Of a stretch of 64,000 nt of DNA, positions 39,163-47,680 are shown piece after piece. The notes beneath the pieces were generated by a model. The model was not told the DNA's origin and searched no databases. It worked only from the letters and a program-made list of their open reading frames with translations. Numbering within the stretch: the first letter of the stretch is position 1; each line of letters starts with the position of its first letter. Made by a program: the position numbers and the translations under genes. The stretch lies in NCBI RefSeq assembly GCF_030269125.1, contig NZ_BSSM01000012.1, forward strand, positions 186,001 through 250,000. Direction: 5' to 3'. Source of the stretch: Streptomyces hygroscopicus subsp. hygroscopicus. GTDB lineage: Bacteria > Actinomycetota > Actinomycetes > Streptomycetales > Streptomycetaceae.

Positions 39163-40875
39163 ATGACGTCCACGGTGCCCAACGCCGTCGAGCACACCGA
39201 CGGGCAGCAGCCGCCGATCACCATGTTCGGCCCGGACTTCCCCTATGCCTACGACGACTACCTCGCCCATCCGGCGGGCCTCGGCCAGATCCCCGCGACC
39301 GAGCACGGCACCGAGGTCGCCGTCATCGGCGGCGGTCTGTCCGGCATCGTCGCCGCGTACGAGCTGATGAAGATGGGCCTCAAGCCCGTCGTCTACGAGG
39401 CGGACCAGCTCGGCGGCCGGCTGCGCACGGTCGGGTTCGAGGGCTGCGACGAGTCACTGAACTGCGAGCTGGGCGCGATGCGCTTCCCGCCGTCCTCCAC
39501 CGCGCTCCAGCACTACATCGACCTCGTCGGCCTGACCACCAGGCCCTTCCCGAACCCGCTGGCCGAGGCGACCCCGTCGACCGTCGTGGACCTCAAGGGC
39601 GAGTCGCACTACGCCGTCACCATCGACGACCTGCCCCAGGTGTACCGGGACGTCGCCGACGCCTGGAACAAGTGCCTCGAAGAGGGCGCCGACTTCTCCG
39701 ACATGAACCGCGCCATGCGCGAGCGGGACGTGCCGCGCATCCGCGAGATCTGGGCGCGGCTGGTCGAGAAGATGGACAACCAGACCTTCTACGGATTCCT
39801 GTGCGACTCCGAGGCCTTCACGTCCTTCCGGCACCGCGAGATCTTCGGCCAGGTCGGCTTCGGCACCGGCGGCTGGGACACCGACTTCCCCAACTCCATC
39901 CTGGAGATCCTGCGCGTCGTCTACACCGAGGCCGACGACCACCACCGCGGCATCGTCGGCGGCTCGCAGCAGCTGCCGCTGCGGCTGTGGGAGCGCGAGC
40001 CGGAGAAGATCGTCCACTGGCCGTACGGCACCTCGCTGAGCTCCCTGCACGTGGACGGCGAGCCGCGCCCGGCCGTGACCCGGCTGCACCGCACCGCGGG
40101 CGACCGGATCACCGTGACCGACGCGAACGGCGACATCCGCACCTACAAGGCGGCGATCTTCACCGCCCAGTCCTGGATGCTGCTGTCCAAGATCGCCTGC
40201 GACGACTCGCTCTTCCCGATCGACCACTGGACCGCGATCGAGCGCACCCACTACATGGAGTCCAGCAAGCTCTTCGTCCCCGTCGACCGGCCGTTCTGGC
40301 TGGACAAGGCCGTCGACGACCGGGGGAACCCGACGGGGCGCGACGTCATGTCGATGACGCTCACCGACCGCATGACGCGCGGGACCTACCTGCTGGACGA
40401 CGGACCGGACAGGCCCGCGGTGATCTGCCTGTCGTACACCTGGTGCGACGACAGCCTGAAGTGGCTGCCGCTGTCCGCGAACGAGCGGATGGAGGTCATG
40501 CTGAACTCGCTCGGCGAGATCTACCCGAACGTCGACATCAGGAAGCACGTCATCGGCAACCCGGTGACCGTCTCCTGGGAGAACGAGCCTTACTTCATGG
40601 GCGCGTTCAAGGCCAACCTCCCCGGCCACTACCGCTACCAGCGCCGCCTGTTCACGCACTTCATGCAGGACCGGCTGCCCGCCGACAAGCGGGGCATCTT
40701 CCTCGCCGGCGACGACATCTCCTGGACGGCCGGCTGGGCCGAGGGCGCCGTCCAGACCGCGCTGAACGCGGTCTGGGGCGTCATGCACCACTTCGGCGGC
40801 GAGACCGACGCGACCAACCCGGGCCCGGGTGACGTGTACGACGAGATCGCGCCGGTGGAGCTCCCGGAGGACTGA
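39163..40875 (+). CDS. davB: FAD-dependent L-lysine 2-monooxygenase-like oxidase
   Basis: A 570-residue flavin amine-oxidase protein. The FAD dinucleotide-binding fold VAVIGGGLSGIVAAYELMK lies near 46-64, followed by LGGRLRT and a C-terminal FAD motif, AGDDISWTAGWAEGAVQT, near 515. The opening ITMFGPDFPYAYDDYLAHPAGLGQIP and the FGTGGWDTDFPNS segment are strikingly like Pseudomonas DavB. The enzyme uses O2 to turn L-lysine into 5-aminovaleramide and CO2. Upstream davA supports the pairing. Strong AAGGAG site before ATG. An L-amino-acid oxidase with other substrate remains possible. Confidence 0.83.
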   Translation: MTSTVPNAVEHTDGQQPPITMFGPDFPYAYDDYLAHPAGLGQIPATEHGTEVAVIGGGLSGIVAAYELMKMGLKPVVYEADQLGGRLRTVGFEGCDESLNCELGAMRFPPSSTALQHYIDLVGLTTRPFPNPLAEATPSTVVDLKGESHYAVTIDDLPQVYRDVADAWNKCLEEGADFSDMNRAMRERDVPRIREIWARLVEKMDNQTFYGFLCDSEAFTSFRHREIFGQVGFGTGGWDTDFPNSILEILRVVYTEADDHHRGIVGGSQQLPLRLWEREPEKIVHWPYGTSLSSLHVDGEPRPAVTRLHRTAGDRITVTDANGDIRTYKAAIFTAQSWMLLSKIACDDSLFPIDHWTAIERTHYMESSKLFVPVDRPFWLDKAVDDRGNPTGRDVMSMTLTDRMTRGTYLLDDGPDRPAVICLSYTWCDDSLKWLPLSANERMEVMLNSLGEIYPNVDIRKHVIGNPVTVSWENEPYFMGAFKANLPGHYRYQRRLFTHFMQDRLPADKRGIFLAGDDISWTAGWAEGAVQTALNAVWGVMHHFGGETDATNPGPGDVYDEIAPVELPED

Positions 40876-40884
40876 GCGGCGGAC

Positions 40885-40915
40885 GCGGGCGGCCGGTCAG
40901 ACGCCGGCCGCCCGC
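40885..40915. terminator. Bidirectional terminator holding the LLM stop codon in its loop
   Basis: GCGGGCGGCCGG (40885-40896) and its exact complement (40904-40915) make a 12-bp stem with loop TCAGACG. The loop contains the complement of the TGA stop (40897-40899) of the minus-strand gene. It sits 10 bp beyond davB, so it can end transcription from both sides. Confidence 0.82.
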
Positions 40916-41826
40916 GCCTTCTCGAACACCTCGGCGGCGACGTCCGTCAGCTCCTGCGCGTCCCGCGCGGTGCCCTGGAGGTCGAGGAGGATCTCCTCCA
41001 GGCCGATCTCCGCGTACTCCACCAGGTCCTGGACGATCTGGTCGGCGCTGCCCCGCAAGGGCCGGCGGCCGGCGCCCTCGTGCGCCTCGGGCAGGAGTTC
41101 GGCGTTCACCCGCAGCACCGTGCGGATCGGTTCCGTACGGCCCCGCTCCTCGGCGAGTTCCCGCAGCTCGCGCCACTGGGCGGCGACCCGCGCGCCGCCC
41201 ATGGCCACCGGCAGCCAGCCGTCGGCCCGCTCCACCAGCCGGCGCCAGGCCCGCCGGTTGCCCGCGGCCAGCAGGATCGGGATCGGCCGGGCGGGCTTGG
41301 GTCCCACCACGGCCGGGGCGATCCTCGTCAGCGGGCCGTCGTGGGCGACCGGGTCCGGGCCCCACACGGCGCGGCACACGTCGATGATCTCGTCCAGCAC
41401 CCTGCCGCGCTCCGCGAAGGGCCGTACGCCCGCGGCCGCGTACTCGTCCAGGGACCAGCCGGTGCCGAGGCCCGCCAGCACCCGGCCGCCGCTCGCCGCG
41501 TCGAGCGAGGCCAGCGCCTTGGCGAGCTGGAACGGCAGGTGCAGCGGCGCCACCAGCACGCTGGTGCCCAGCTCCGCGCGCTCGGTGGCCGCGGCGGCCA
41601 GCGTGAGGGTGACCAGCGGTTCCGCCACGGACCGGTACTGGTCGGGCCAGGGCAGGCCGTCGATGTCGTACAGCCCCTGGGCGGCGGGCTCCGGGAACAG
41701 GGCCCGTTCGAAGACCCACAGGCTGTCGTAGCCGATCGCCTCGGCGGCGCGGGCCACCTCCGGGACGTCCCTGCCGATCGAGAACTGCCGCATCTGGGGG
41801 AGACCGAGACCGAGCCGGGTCGCCAT
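40897..41826 (-). CDS. LLM-class F420-dependent oxidoreductase
   Basis: A 309-residue luciferase-like TIM-barrel protein. It has VARAAEAIGYDSLWVFERA, LGTSVLVAPLHLPFQLAKALASLD, and GRVLAGLGTGWSLDEYAAAG, typical of F420-dependent oxidoreductases. The substrate is unknown. A good GAAGGAG precedes the ATG. It is the last gene of a minus-strand group with the DUF5995 gene and the NCS2 permease. Confidence 0.87.
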   Translation of the reverse strand: MATRLGLGLPQMRQFSIGRDVPEVARAAEAIGYDSLWVFERALFPEPAAQGLYDIDGLPWPDQYRSVAEPLVTLTLAAAATERAELGTSVLVAPLHLPFQLAKALASLDAASGGRVLAGLGTGWSLDEYAAAGVRPFAERGRVLDEIIDVCRAVWGPDPVAHDGPLTRIAPAVVGPKPARPIPILLAAGNRRAWRRLVERADGWLPVAMGGARVAAQWRELRELAEERGRTEPIRTVLRVNAELLPEAHEGAGRRPLRGSADQIVQDLVEYAEIGLEEILLDLQGTARDAQELTDVAAEVFEKARAAGV

Positions 41827-41854
41827 GCCGTCGCTCCTTCGTAGTCGGGTTCTC

Positions 41855-42544
41855 TCAGCGCGCGAGCGGTGTCAGCAGCATCCTTCCCGCGAATCCCACC
41901 GCCGCGTCCAGCCGTTCGGCGAACTCCCCGGCGACGTCCGGGCAGTGGCGCAGCGCCCACAGGGCCCGCGCCGCCGCCCAGGCGGCGTCCCGGGCGCGCT
42001 CCAGGCTCCAGGCGCCCAGGAGATGGGTGAGCGGGTCGGCGAGCTGGAGCAGGTCGGGGCCCGGCATCAGATCCTCGCGGACCCGTTCCTCCAGGGCGGT
42101 GAGGATCTCTCCGACGTGCTCGAACTCGTCCTCCAGATCGACGGGTTCACAGCCGATGGCGCGGCAGGCGTCCACGACCGCGAGGGCGAGGTCGTGCCCG
42201 ATGTGCGCGTTGACGCCGGCCAACGCGAACTGGAGCGGCCGTACGCCGGGATGGCGGCGCAGCTCGAACAGCGGCCGCCAGCACGCGGGCGGTCTGCGGT
42301 CGGCCTCGGCGGCCTCGACCGCCCGCAGGTACCGCTCGGCGAACCGCACGTCCAGCGCCGCGGCCGCCCGGGGATCGGGGAACTCCCCGGTGCCCAGGCG
42401 CCGGTCGATCTCCTCGGTGACGGTGAGGTAGACGCGGTTGAAGACGGCGACGCCGTCCCGCTCGGGCAGGACGGCGGCCAGGGCCCGCATCCGGGAGACG
42501 ACGGTGTCGACGGCGGGGGCGGTGACGGGGGACGACTGCGACAT
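41855..42544 (-). CDS. DUF5995 family protein
   Basis: A 229-residue all-helical-looking protein. The central NAHIGHDLALAVVDACR segment (about 112-128) with its conserved His/Asp is typical of DUF5995. The function is unknown. It lies 28 bp before the LLM start and 76 bp after the permease, so probably co-transcribed. Confidence 0.75.
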   Translation of the reverse strand: MSQSSPVTAPAVDTVVSRMRALAAVLPERDGVAVFNRVYLTVTEEIDRRLGTGEFPDPRAAAALDVRFAERYLRAVEAAEADRRPPACWRPLFELRRHPGVRPLQFALAGVNAHIGHDLALAVVDACRAIGCEPVDLEDEFEHVGEILTALEERVREDLMPGPDLLQLADPLTHLLGAWSLERARDAAWAAARALWALRHCPDVAGEFAERLDAAVGFAGRMLLTPLAR

Positions 42545-42620
42545 GGGGGAAGGGTCGCAGCCCGGGACCGGCCGATGTGCCGACCGGCCCGGTGCGTCGC
42601 CGGAACGGGGGAACGGGTCT

Positions 42621-44012
42621 TTACGACTGGGCGGTCGGGGAGTCCGGGTCGTAGCTGGAGGTCCCCTCGTCCAGCAGCGGCTCCTGCCCCTTGAGGTGGG
42701 CCGGCGCGAAGGCGCGCAGCGCGTGGTAGCCGGTGATGACGACCAGGGTGCCGAGCGCGATGCCGCTGAGGGAGAAGTTGCTGGTGAACTTCATGCTCAC
42801 GTTGCCCACGCCGATGATGATGCCCGCGGCGGCCGGCACCAGGTTCAGCGGGTTGCGCAGGTCCACCTTGGCGTTGAGCCAGATCTGCGCGCCGAGCAGG
42901 CCGATCATGCCGTAGAGGATGACCGTGATGCCGCCGAGCACGCCGCCCGGGATGGCGGCGACGATCGCGCCGAACTTCGGGCACAGGCCGAACAGCAGGG
43001 CGAAGCCGGCGGCCGCCCAGTACGCGGCGGTGGAGTAGACGCGCGTCGCGGCCATCACGCCGATGTTCTCGGAGTACGTGGTGTTCGGCGGGCCGCCCAC
43101 CGCGGTGGACAGCACGGAGGCGACGCCGTCGGCCGAGATCGCCGTACCCAGCTTGTCGTCCAGCGGGTCGCCGGTCATCTCGCCGACGGCCTTGACGTGG
43201 CCCGCGTTCTCCGCGACCAGCGCGATGACGACGGGCAGCGCGACCAGGATCGCCGACCACTGGAAGGACGGCCCGTGGAAGTGCGGCAGACCGATCCAGT
43301 CGGCCTTGGAGACGCCGGAGAGGTCCAGGCGCCAGTGGTCGGTGAGCTTGCCGCTGCCGTCCACGGAGTGGATCCTGCCGAAGAGGCGGTCGAAGACCCA
43401 GGAGATGCCGTAGCCGAAGACCAGGCCGAGGAAGATCGCGATGCGGGACCAGAAGCCGCGCAGGCAGACCACCGCGAGCCCGGTGAACAGCATCACCAGC
43501 AGCGCGGTCCACTGGTCCTGCGGCCAGTAGGTGGAGGCGGTCACCGGGGCCAGGTTGAAGCCGATCAGCATCACGACCGCGCCGGTCACGATGGGCGGCA
43601 TGGCCGCGTGGATGATCCGCGCCCCGAACTTCTGCACCGCGAGGCCCACCAGGAACAGCACGACGCCGACGGCGAGTGTCGCGCCGGTCACGGTCGCGCT
43701 CGTACCGCCCTGCGCGCGGATGACCGCGGCCACGCCCACGAAGGACAGGGAGCAGCCGAGGTAGCTGGGCACCCGGCCGCGGGTGGCGAGCAGGAAGATG
43801 ACCGTGGCGACGCCGGACATCATGATCGCCAGGTTGGGGTCCAGGCCCATCAGTACCGGCGCCACGAAGGAGGCGCCGAACATGGCGACGACGTGCTGGG
43901 CGCCGAGGCCCACCGTCCGGGGCCAGGACAGCCGTTCGTCGGGCCGTACCACTGCTCCTGGCGCGGGGGTCTTCCCGTCACCGTGCAGTTTCCAGCGCAC
44001 GCCGAGGTCCAT
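42621..44012 (-). CDS. Uracil/xanthine permease, NCS2 family
   Basis: A 463-residue membrane protein with about 14 hydrophobic segments. It has the NCS2 glutamate motif VALVAENAGHVKAV (TM8) and GGPPNTTYSENIGVMA (TM10), both used for nucleobase recognition in UraA-type transporters, and LGAQHVVAMFGASFVAPVL near the N-terminus. UraA-like resemblance suggests uracil; xanthine cannot be excluded. No PyrR-type leader was seen upstream. Confidence 0.92.
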   Translation of the reverse strand: MDLGVRWKLHGDGKTPAPGAVVRPDERLSWPRTVGLGAQHVVAMFGASFVAPVLMGLDPNLAIMMSGVATVIFLLATRGRVPSYLGCSLSFVGVAAVIRAQGGTSATVTGATLAVGVVLFLVGLAVQKFGARIIHAAMPPIVTGAVVMLIGFNLAPVTASTYWPQDQWTALLVMLFTGLAVVCLRGFWSRIAIFLGLVFGYGISWVFDRLFGRIHSVDGSGKLTDHWRLDLSGVSKADWIGLPHFHGPSFQWSAILVALPVVIALVAENAGHVKAVGEMTGDPLDDKLGTAISADGVASVLSTAVGGPPNTTYSENIGVMAATRVYSTAAYWAAAGFALLFGLCPKFGAIVAAIPGGVLGGITVILYGMIGLLGAQIWLNAKVDLRNPLNLVPAAAGIIIGVGNVSMKFTSNFSLSGIALGTLVVITGYHALRAFAPAHLKGQEPLLDEGTSSYDPDSPTAQS

Positions 44013-44158
44013 GGTGGGGTATCGCTTTCTGTGTCGCGTCCGGGCAGCCGAGGGGGCCGGGGGACAGGGGGGTTATCCGCACCATTGTCGCTGGTCGCCG
44101 AAGCGGTCCGTGCACGCGGCCCGTGCGGGGGTGTTCCGGGGACGTCCCGGAGGGTGTG

Positions 44159-44174
44159 CTGAGCGGTCGCTTAG
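44159..44174. promoter_or_regulatory. TetR-type palindrome overlapping a -10 element
   Basis: CTGAGCGGTCGCTTAG is a palindrome with one mismatched pair around AGCG-GT-CGCT. The core resembles operators bound by TetR repressors of acyl-CoA metabolism in actinobacteria. It overlaps TAGTAT (44172-44177), a probable -10 box of the thioesterase gene 55 bp downstream. Confidence 0.55.
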
Positions 44175-44232
44175 TATGGAATGCCGTACCCCCGGGGGTC
44201 CACCCCCGGCCGCCTCGCCCAGGAGCCCCGCA

Positions 44233-44691
44233 GTGACCGTCGAAGCCCCGTCCGCCCCCGCCGTCTCCCACGGCCGGCTGATGCCCGTCACCGTCCACTT
44301 CGACGACCTCGACGCGCTCGGGCTGCTGCACAACGCCCGCTATCCGCTGCTGGTCGAGCGCGCCTGGACCGAGCTGTGGCACGAGCACGGGATCCGCTTC
44401 GACGGCGACTGGGCCGCGGCCGGCGACGCCTGCAACGCGGTGCGCGAACTGCGCATCGGCTACGAGGCCCCGGTCACCAGCCCCGGCCGCTACGCCGTGC
44501 ACCTGTGGCTGGACCGGCTCGGCACCACCGGGCTCACCTACGGCTTCCGCTTCTGCTCGGCCGACGGGAGCGAGACCTACGCCCGGGGCGCCCGGGTGCT
44601 GGTGCGGCTCGACGCGGCGACCCTGCGCCCGGCGCCGTGGAGCGACGGCTTCAGGGCCGTGGCCCGGGAACTGCTGCGGCCCGCGGACTGA
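44233..44691 (+). CDS. Acyl-CoA thioesterase, hot-dog fold (4HBT family)
   Basis: A 152-residue protein. The motif VHFDDLDALGLLHNARYPLLVERA (about 22-45) is the 4-hydroxybenzoyl-CoA thioesterase signature with the catalytic Asp before G-x-x-H-N. GTG at 44233 with AGGAG 7 nt upstream. Longer frames extend into the permease promoter. Its 3' end overlaps the convergent MFS gene by 41 bp. It would hydrolyse an acyl-CoA; substrate not readable. Confidence 0.88.
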   Translation: MTVEAPSAPAVSHGRLMPVTVHFDDLDALGLLHNARYPLLVERAWTELWHEHGIRFDGDWAAAGDACNAVRELRIGYEAPVTSPGRYAVHLWLDRLGTTGLTYGFRFCSADGSETYARGARVLVRLDAATLRPAPWSDGFRAVARELLRPAD

Positions 44692-45853
44692 CCTCCCGCT
44701 CGACCCCGCGCTCGGCGGAGCGCAGCACCCCCGCGCACGCCGTGAGCCCGCACGCCAGCGCCGTCACCACGCCGAACGAGACCACCAGGCTGGTCGCCTG
44801 CGCCACCCCGCCGATCAGGCTCGGCGCGATCAGCCCCGAGGTGTAGGTGATGGTCGCCACACCCGCGATGGCCTGGCTGGGATTGGGCCCGGCGTGCCCG
44901 GCGGCGGCGAAGCACAGCGGGACGACGACCGCGATGCCGAGCCCCATCAGGGCGAAGCCGCCCATCGCCACCGCGGGCTGCCCGGCGGCGACGACCAGCA
45001 GGCCGCCCGCGACCGCCAGGACGCCGCCGGCCCGGACCGTGCGCACCGCGCCGAACCGGTTCACCACCGCGTCCCCGGCGATCCTGGCCACGGCCATCGT
45101 CAGCATGAAGCCCGTGGTCGACGCCGCCGCGAGACCGGCCGAGCTGTCCAGCCGGTCCCGCAGGAACACCGCCGACCAGTCCAGGCTCGCGCCCTCGGCG
45201 AACACCGCGCAGAAGCCCACCATGCCGATGAGCAGGGCGGAGCGGGGCGGCAGCGCGAACCGGGGCGGCGGCTCCTCGTCCTCGGTGGGCTGGATGTCCA
45301 GGACCCAGGCGCAGGCGAGCAGGCCGAGCGCGGTGAGGACGGCCGAGGCCAGCAGGAAGTGGGTGCGCGCGTCGGCACCGAGGTGCGCGGCGAGGGTGCC
45401 GGCGGCCGAGCCGACCAGGGCGCCCGTGCTCCACATCCCGTGCAGCCCGGACATGACCGACCGGCCGAGCCGCCGCTCGACCTCGACGCCGAGCGCGTTC
45501 ATCGCCACGTCCGCCATCCCCGCGCACGCGCCGTAGGTGAACATCGCCAGGCACAGGGTGGGCAGGTTCGGCGCGAGGGCGGGCAGCACGAGGGACAGGG
45601 TCCACAGCGCGATCAGGCCGCGCAGGGCGTCACGGCTGCCGAAGCGGTGGCTGATCCGGCCCGCGAGCGGCATCGCGCACGAGGCGCCGAGCGCGGTGAA
45701 GGCCAGCGCGAAGCCCAGCCGGCCCGCGCCGAGCGAGGCATGGTCCTGGATCCAGGGCACGCGGGTCGCGAAGGAGCCGGTCACGGCGCCGTGGACGGCG
45801 AACACGGCCGCGACGGCGTACCGGGCCCGCCGTGCCTCGCTCATGTCACCCAT
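44651..45853 (-). CDS. Major facilitator superfamily transporter
   Basis: A 400-residue protein with 12 predicted helices and a central loop around 195-210 rich in Pro/Glu. It has RISHRFGSRDALR, the loop 2-3 MFS motif with inverted charges. The substrate may be a sugar or a drug. ATG at 45853 after GGAGG. It is divergent from the ROK regulator, with a palindrome between them (45890-45912), so the pair form one switch. The 3' end overlaps the convergent thioesterase gene by 41 bp. Confidence 0.9.
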   Translation of the reverse strand: MGDMSEARRARYAVAAVFAVHGAVTGSFATRVPWIQDHASLGAGRLGFALAFTALGASCAMPLAGRISHRFGSRDALRGLIALWTLSLVLPALAPNLPTLCLAMFTYGACAGMADVAMNALGVEVERRLGRSVMSGLHGMWSTGALVGSAAGTLAAHLGADARTHFLLASAVLTALGLLACAWVLDIQPTEDEEPPPRFALPPRSALLIGMVGFCAVFAEGASLDWSAVFLRDRLDSSAGLAAASTTGFMLTMAVARIAGDAVVNRFGAVRTVRAGGVLAVAGGLLVVAAGQPAVAMGGFALMGLGIAVVVPLCFAAAGHAGPNPSQAIAGVATITYTSGLIAPSLIGGVAQATSLVVSFGVVTALACGLTACAGVLRSAERGVEREVSPRAAAVPGPRP

Positions 45854-45889
45854 GCCTGCGTTCCTCCCCGCTCGCTGGTGCGGCGTAAA

Positions 45890-45912
45890 CTATCAGGGAC
45901 CCTGCCTGATAG
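45890..45912. promoter_or_regulatory. ROK operator between MFS and ROK genes
   Basis: CTATCAGG (45890-45897) and CCTGATAG (45905-45912) are perfect 8-bp arms with a 7-nt spacer. They lie in the 129-bp divergent region. A sugar-responsive ROK repressor binding here could control both genes. Confidence 0.65.
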
Positions 45913-45982
45913 ATAGCGCTTATCGCGCCGCCGGGGCTCGGCCCGCCGGTCGCGGGCCCGTCGATGTGGAAGGATCCCCGCC

Positions 45983-47680
45983 ATGCCCGCATCACCGAGC
46001 ACCGCCCGGGTCATCAACGACCGGTTGGCCCTGGGACTCCTGCAAGACCAGGGCCCGCTCACGGCAGGGCAGTTGAAGCAGCTGACGGGGCTGTCCCGGC
46101 CGACGGTCGCCGACCTCGTCGAACGGCTCGGCTCCGCCGGTCTGATCACCGTCGTGGGGGAGTCCGGAGCGGCCCGCCGGGGCCCGAACGCCCGGCTCTA
46201 CGGCATCGTCGGCGACCGCGCCCACCTGGCGGCGCTCGACGTGCGCACCGAGGGGGTCGTCGTGCTGATCGCCGACCTGGTGGGGCGGGTGCTCGCCGAG
46301 GCGTCGGTGCCGATCGAGGGGGACACGGGGACGGAGCCCGCGGTGCGGCGGGTGGTGGCGGCGGTGGAGCGGGCCGTCGGGCGGGCCGGGGTGGAGCGGC
46401 TGCACACCGTCGGCATCGGCGCGCCGGGCCTCATCGATCCGGCCACGGGCGATCTGCGTGACTCCGCGGGCCTGCCCGCCTGGCACCGCAGCCTCGCCGC
46501 CGCCCTCGGAGAACGGCTGCCCGGGGCCCGCGTCACCGTGGAGAACGAGACCAACCTCGCCGCGCTCGCCGAACAACGCGAGGGTGCCGCCCGGGACCAC
46601 GACACCTTCGTCCTCCTCTGGCTCGGCCACGGCACCGGCGCCGCGGTCGTCCTCGACGGCGCCCTCCGCCGCGGCGCCTCCGGCGGCACCGGCGAGATCG
46701 GCTTCCTCCCGGTCCCGGGCACGGGCGCCCTGCCCACGGCGACGGACTGCGCCGGGGGCTTCCACGCCCTGGCGGGCGCGGCGGCGGTCGTATCCCTGGC
46801 GGAGGAGCACGGCCTGCCGGTACCGGCGGCGGCCGACGGGCCGGGGGCAGCGGCGGTGGTGCGCGCGGCGGTGGCGCGGATTTTGGGGGCGGGCGACTTC
46901 GCCGGGCCCCCCGGAGCGGAGGACGAGCCGACGGGGGGACCCACCGGAGACCGGGTACCGGCCGACCGGCCGAAGCACGGAGCGGGTCCGGTGCGGGGCG
47001 CGACCGGGGTGGCGGGGGAGGTCTCGGAGGGGTGCCTGGCGGAGTCGTCTCCGACGGACGGCTCGGCGGAGCGGAAGCGTTCCGCGGCGGACGCGGCCCG
47101 GACGGCGGCCGTCTCGGCGGCGACCGGATCGCCGGGAGGCGGGCCTTCGGTGGTGGGCGGGTCGCCGGGAGGCGGGCCTTCGGTGGCGTGCGGGTCATCG
47201 GGAGGCAGCCCTTCGGTGGCGTGCGGGTCGCCGGGAGGCGGGCCCTCGGTGGTGGCTGATTCGCCGGGGCGGGGCCCTTCGGCGGCGGGTGGTTCCGCCG
47301 GGCGGGGGCCCGCCACGGCGGAGGGGCGGTCCGGGTGGGGGCCCACGGCGGACGAAGCGGTCGGGGCGGAGGCCGAAGCAGGTGCCAGTGAGCGGTTCCT
47401 TTCCGTGCTCGCCGACCGGATCGCCATCGGTGTCGCCTCCGTCGTCGCCGTGCTGGACCCCGGCTGCGTGGTCCTCGGCGGGGAGATCGGACGGGCCGGG
47501 GGCGACGTACTCGCCGGGCTCGTGGCAGAGCGGCTGCGGCGGATGTCGCCCCTGCCCACCGAGGTCCGCGCCAGTGGCCTCGGGGGCTCCGCCGTCCTGC
47601 GGGGCGCGCTGCTGACGGCGCGCGACCGGGCCCAGGACGACCTGTGGACCGCCCCGCCCCGGCCGCCGGTCCCGTCGTAG
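45983..47680 (+). CDS. ROK-family transcriptional regulator with a repeat-rich insertion
   Basis: A 565-residue ROK repressor, about 160 residues longer than usual. The N-terminal winged HTH (LTGLSRPTVADLVERLGSAGLI, about 34-55) precedes the ROK ATPase-like fold with GIGAPGLIDP and the signature HGTGAAVVLDGALRRGASGGTGEIGFLPV. The CxCG...C zinc cluster and the His of GEIGH are missing (TDCAGGF and GEIGF instead). Residues 306-467 are low-complexity, with 11-residue (S)PGGGPSVxxGS repeats, splitting the fold before EAGASERFLSVLADRIAIG, where the normal core resumes. Confidence 0.85.
   Translation: MPASPSTARVINDRLALGLLQDQGPLTAGQLKQLTGLSRPTVADLVERLGSAGLITVVGESGAARRGPNARLYGIVGDRAHLAALDVRTEGVVVLIADLVGRVLAEASVPIEGDTGTEPAVRRVVAAVERAVGRAGVERLHTVGIGAPGLIDPATGDLRDSAGLPAWHRSLAAALGERLPGARVTVENETNLAALAEQREGAARDHDTFVLLWLGHGTGAAVVLDGALRRGASGGTGEIGFLPVPGTGALPTATDCAGGFHALAGAAAVVSLAEEHGLPVPAAADGPGAAAVVRAAVARILGAGDFAGPPGAEDEPTGGPTGDRVPADRPKHGAGPVRGATGVAGEVSEGCLAESSPTDGSAERKRSAADAARTAAVSAATGSPGGGPSVVGGSPGGGPSVACGSSGGSPSVACGSPGGGPSVVADSPGRGPSAAGGSAGRGPATAEGRSGWGPTADEAVGAEAEAGASERFLSVLADRIAIGVASVVAVLDPGCVVLGGEIGRAGGDVLAGLVAERLRRMSPLPTEVRASGLGGSAVLRGALLTARDRAQDDLWTAPPRPPVPS
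47126..47330 (+). repeat. 33-nt tandem repeat inside the ROK gene
   Basis: GCCGGGAGGC-type units start at 47131, 47164, 47197 and 47230 (exact 33-nt spacing), then less regularly at 47263 and 47297. They code for 11-residue Gly/Ser/Pro repeats. The period is divisible by three, so expansion stays in frame. Confidence 0.88.
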
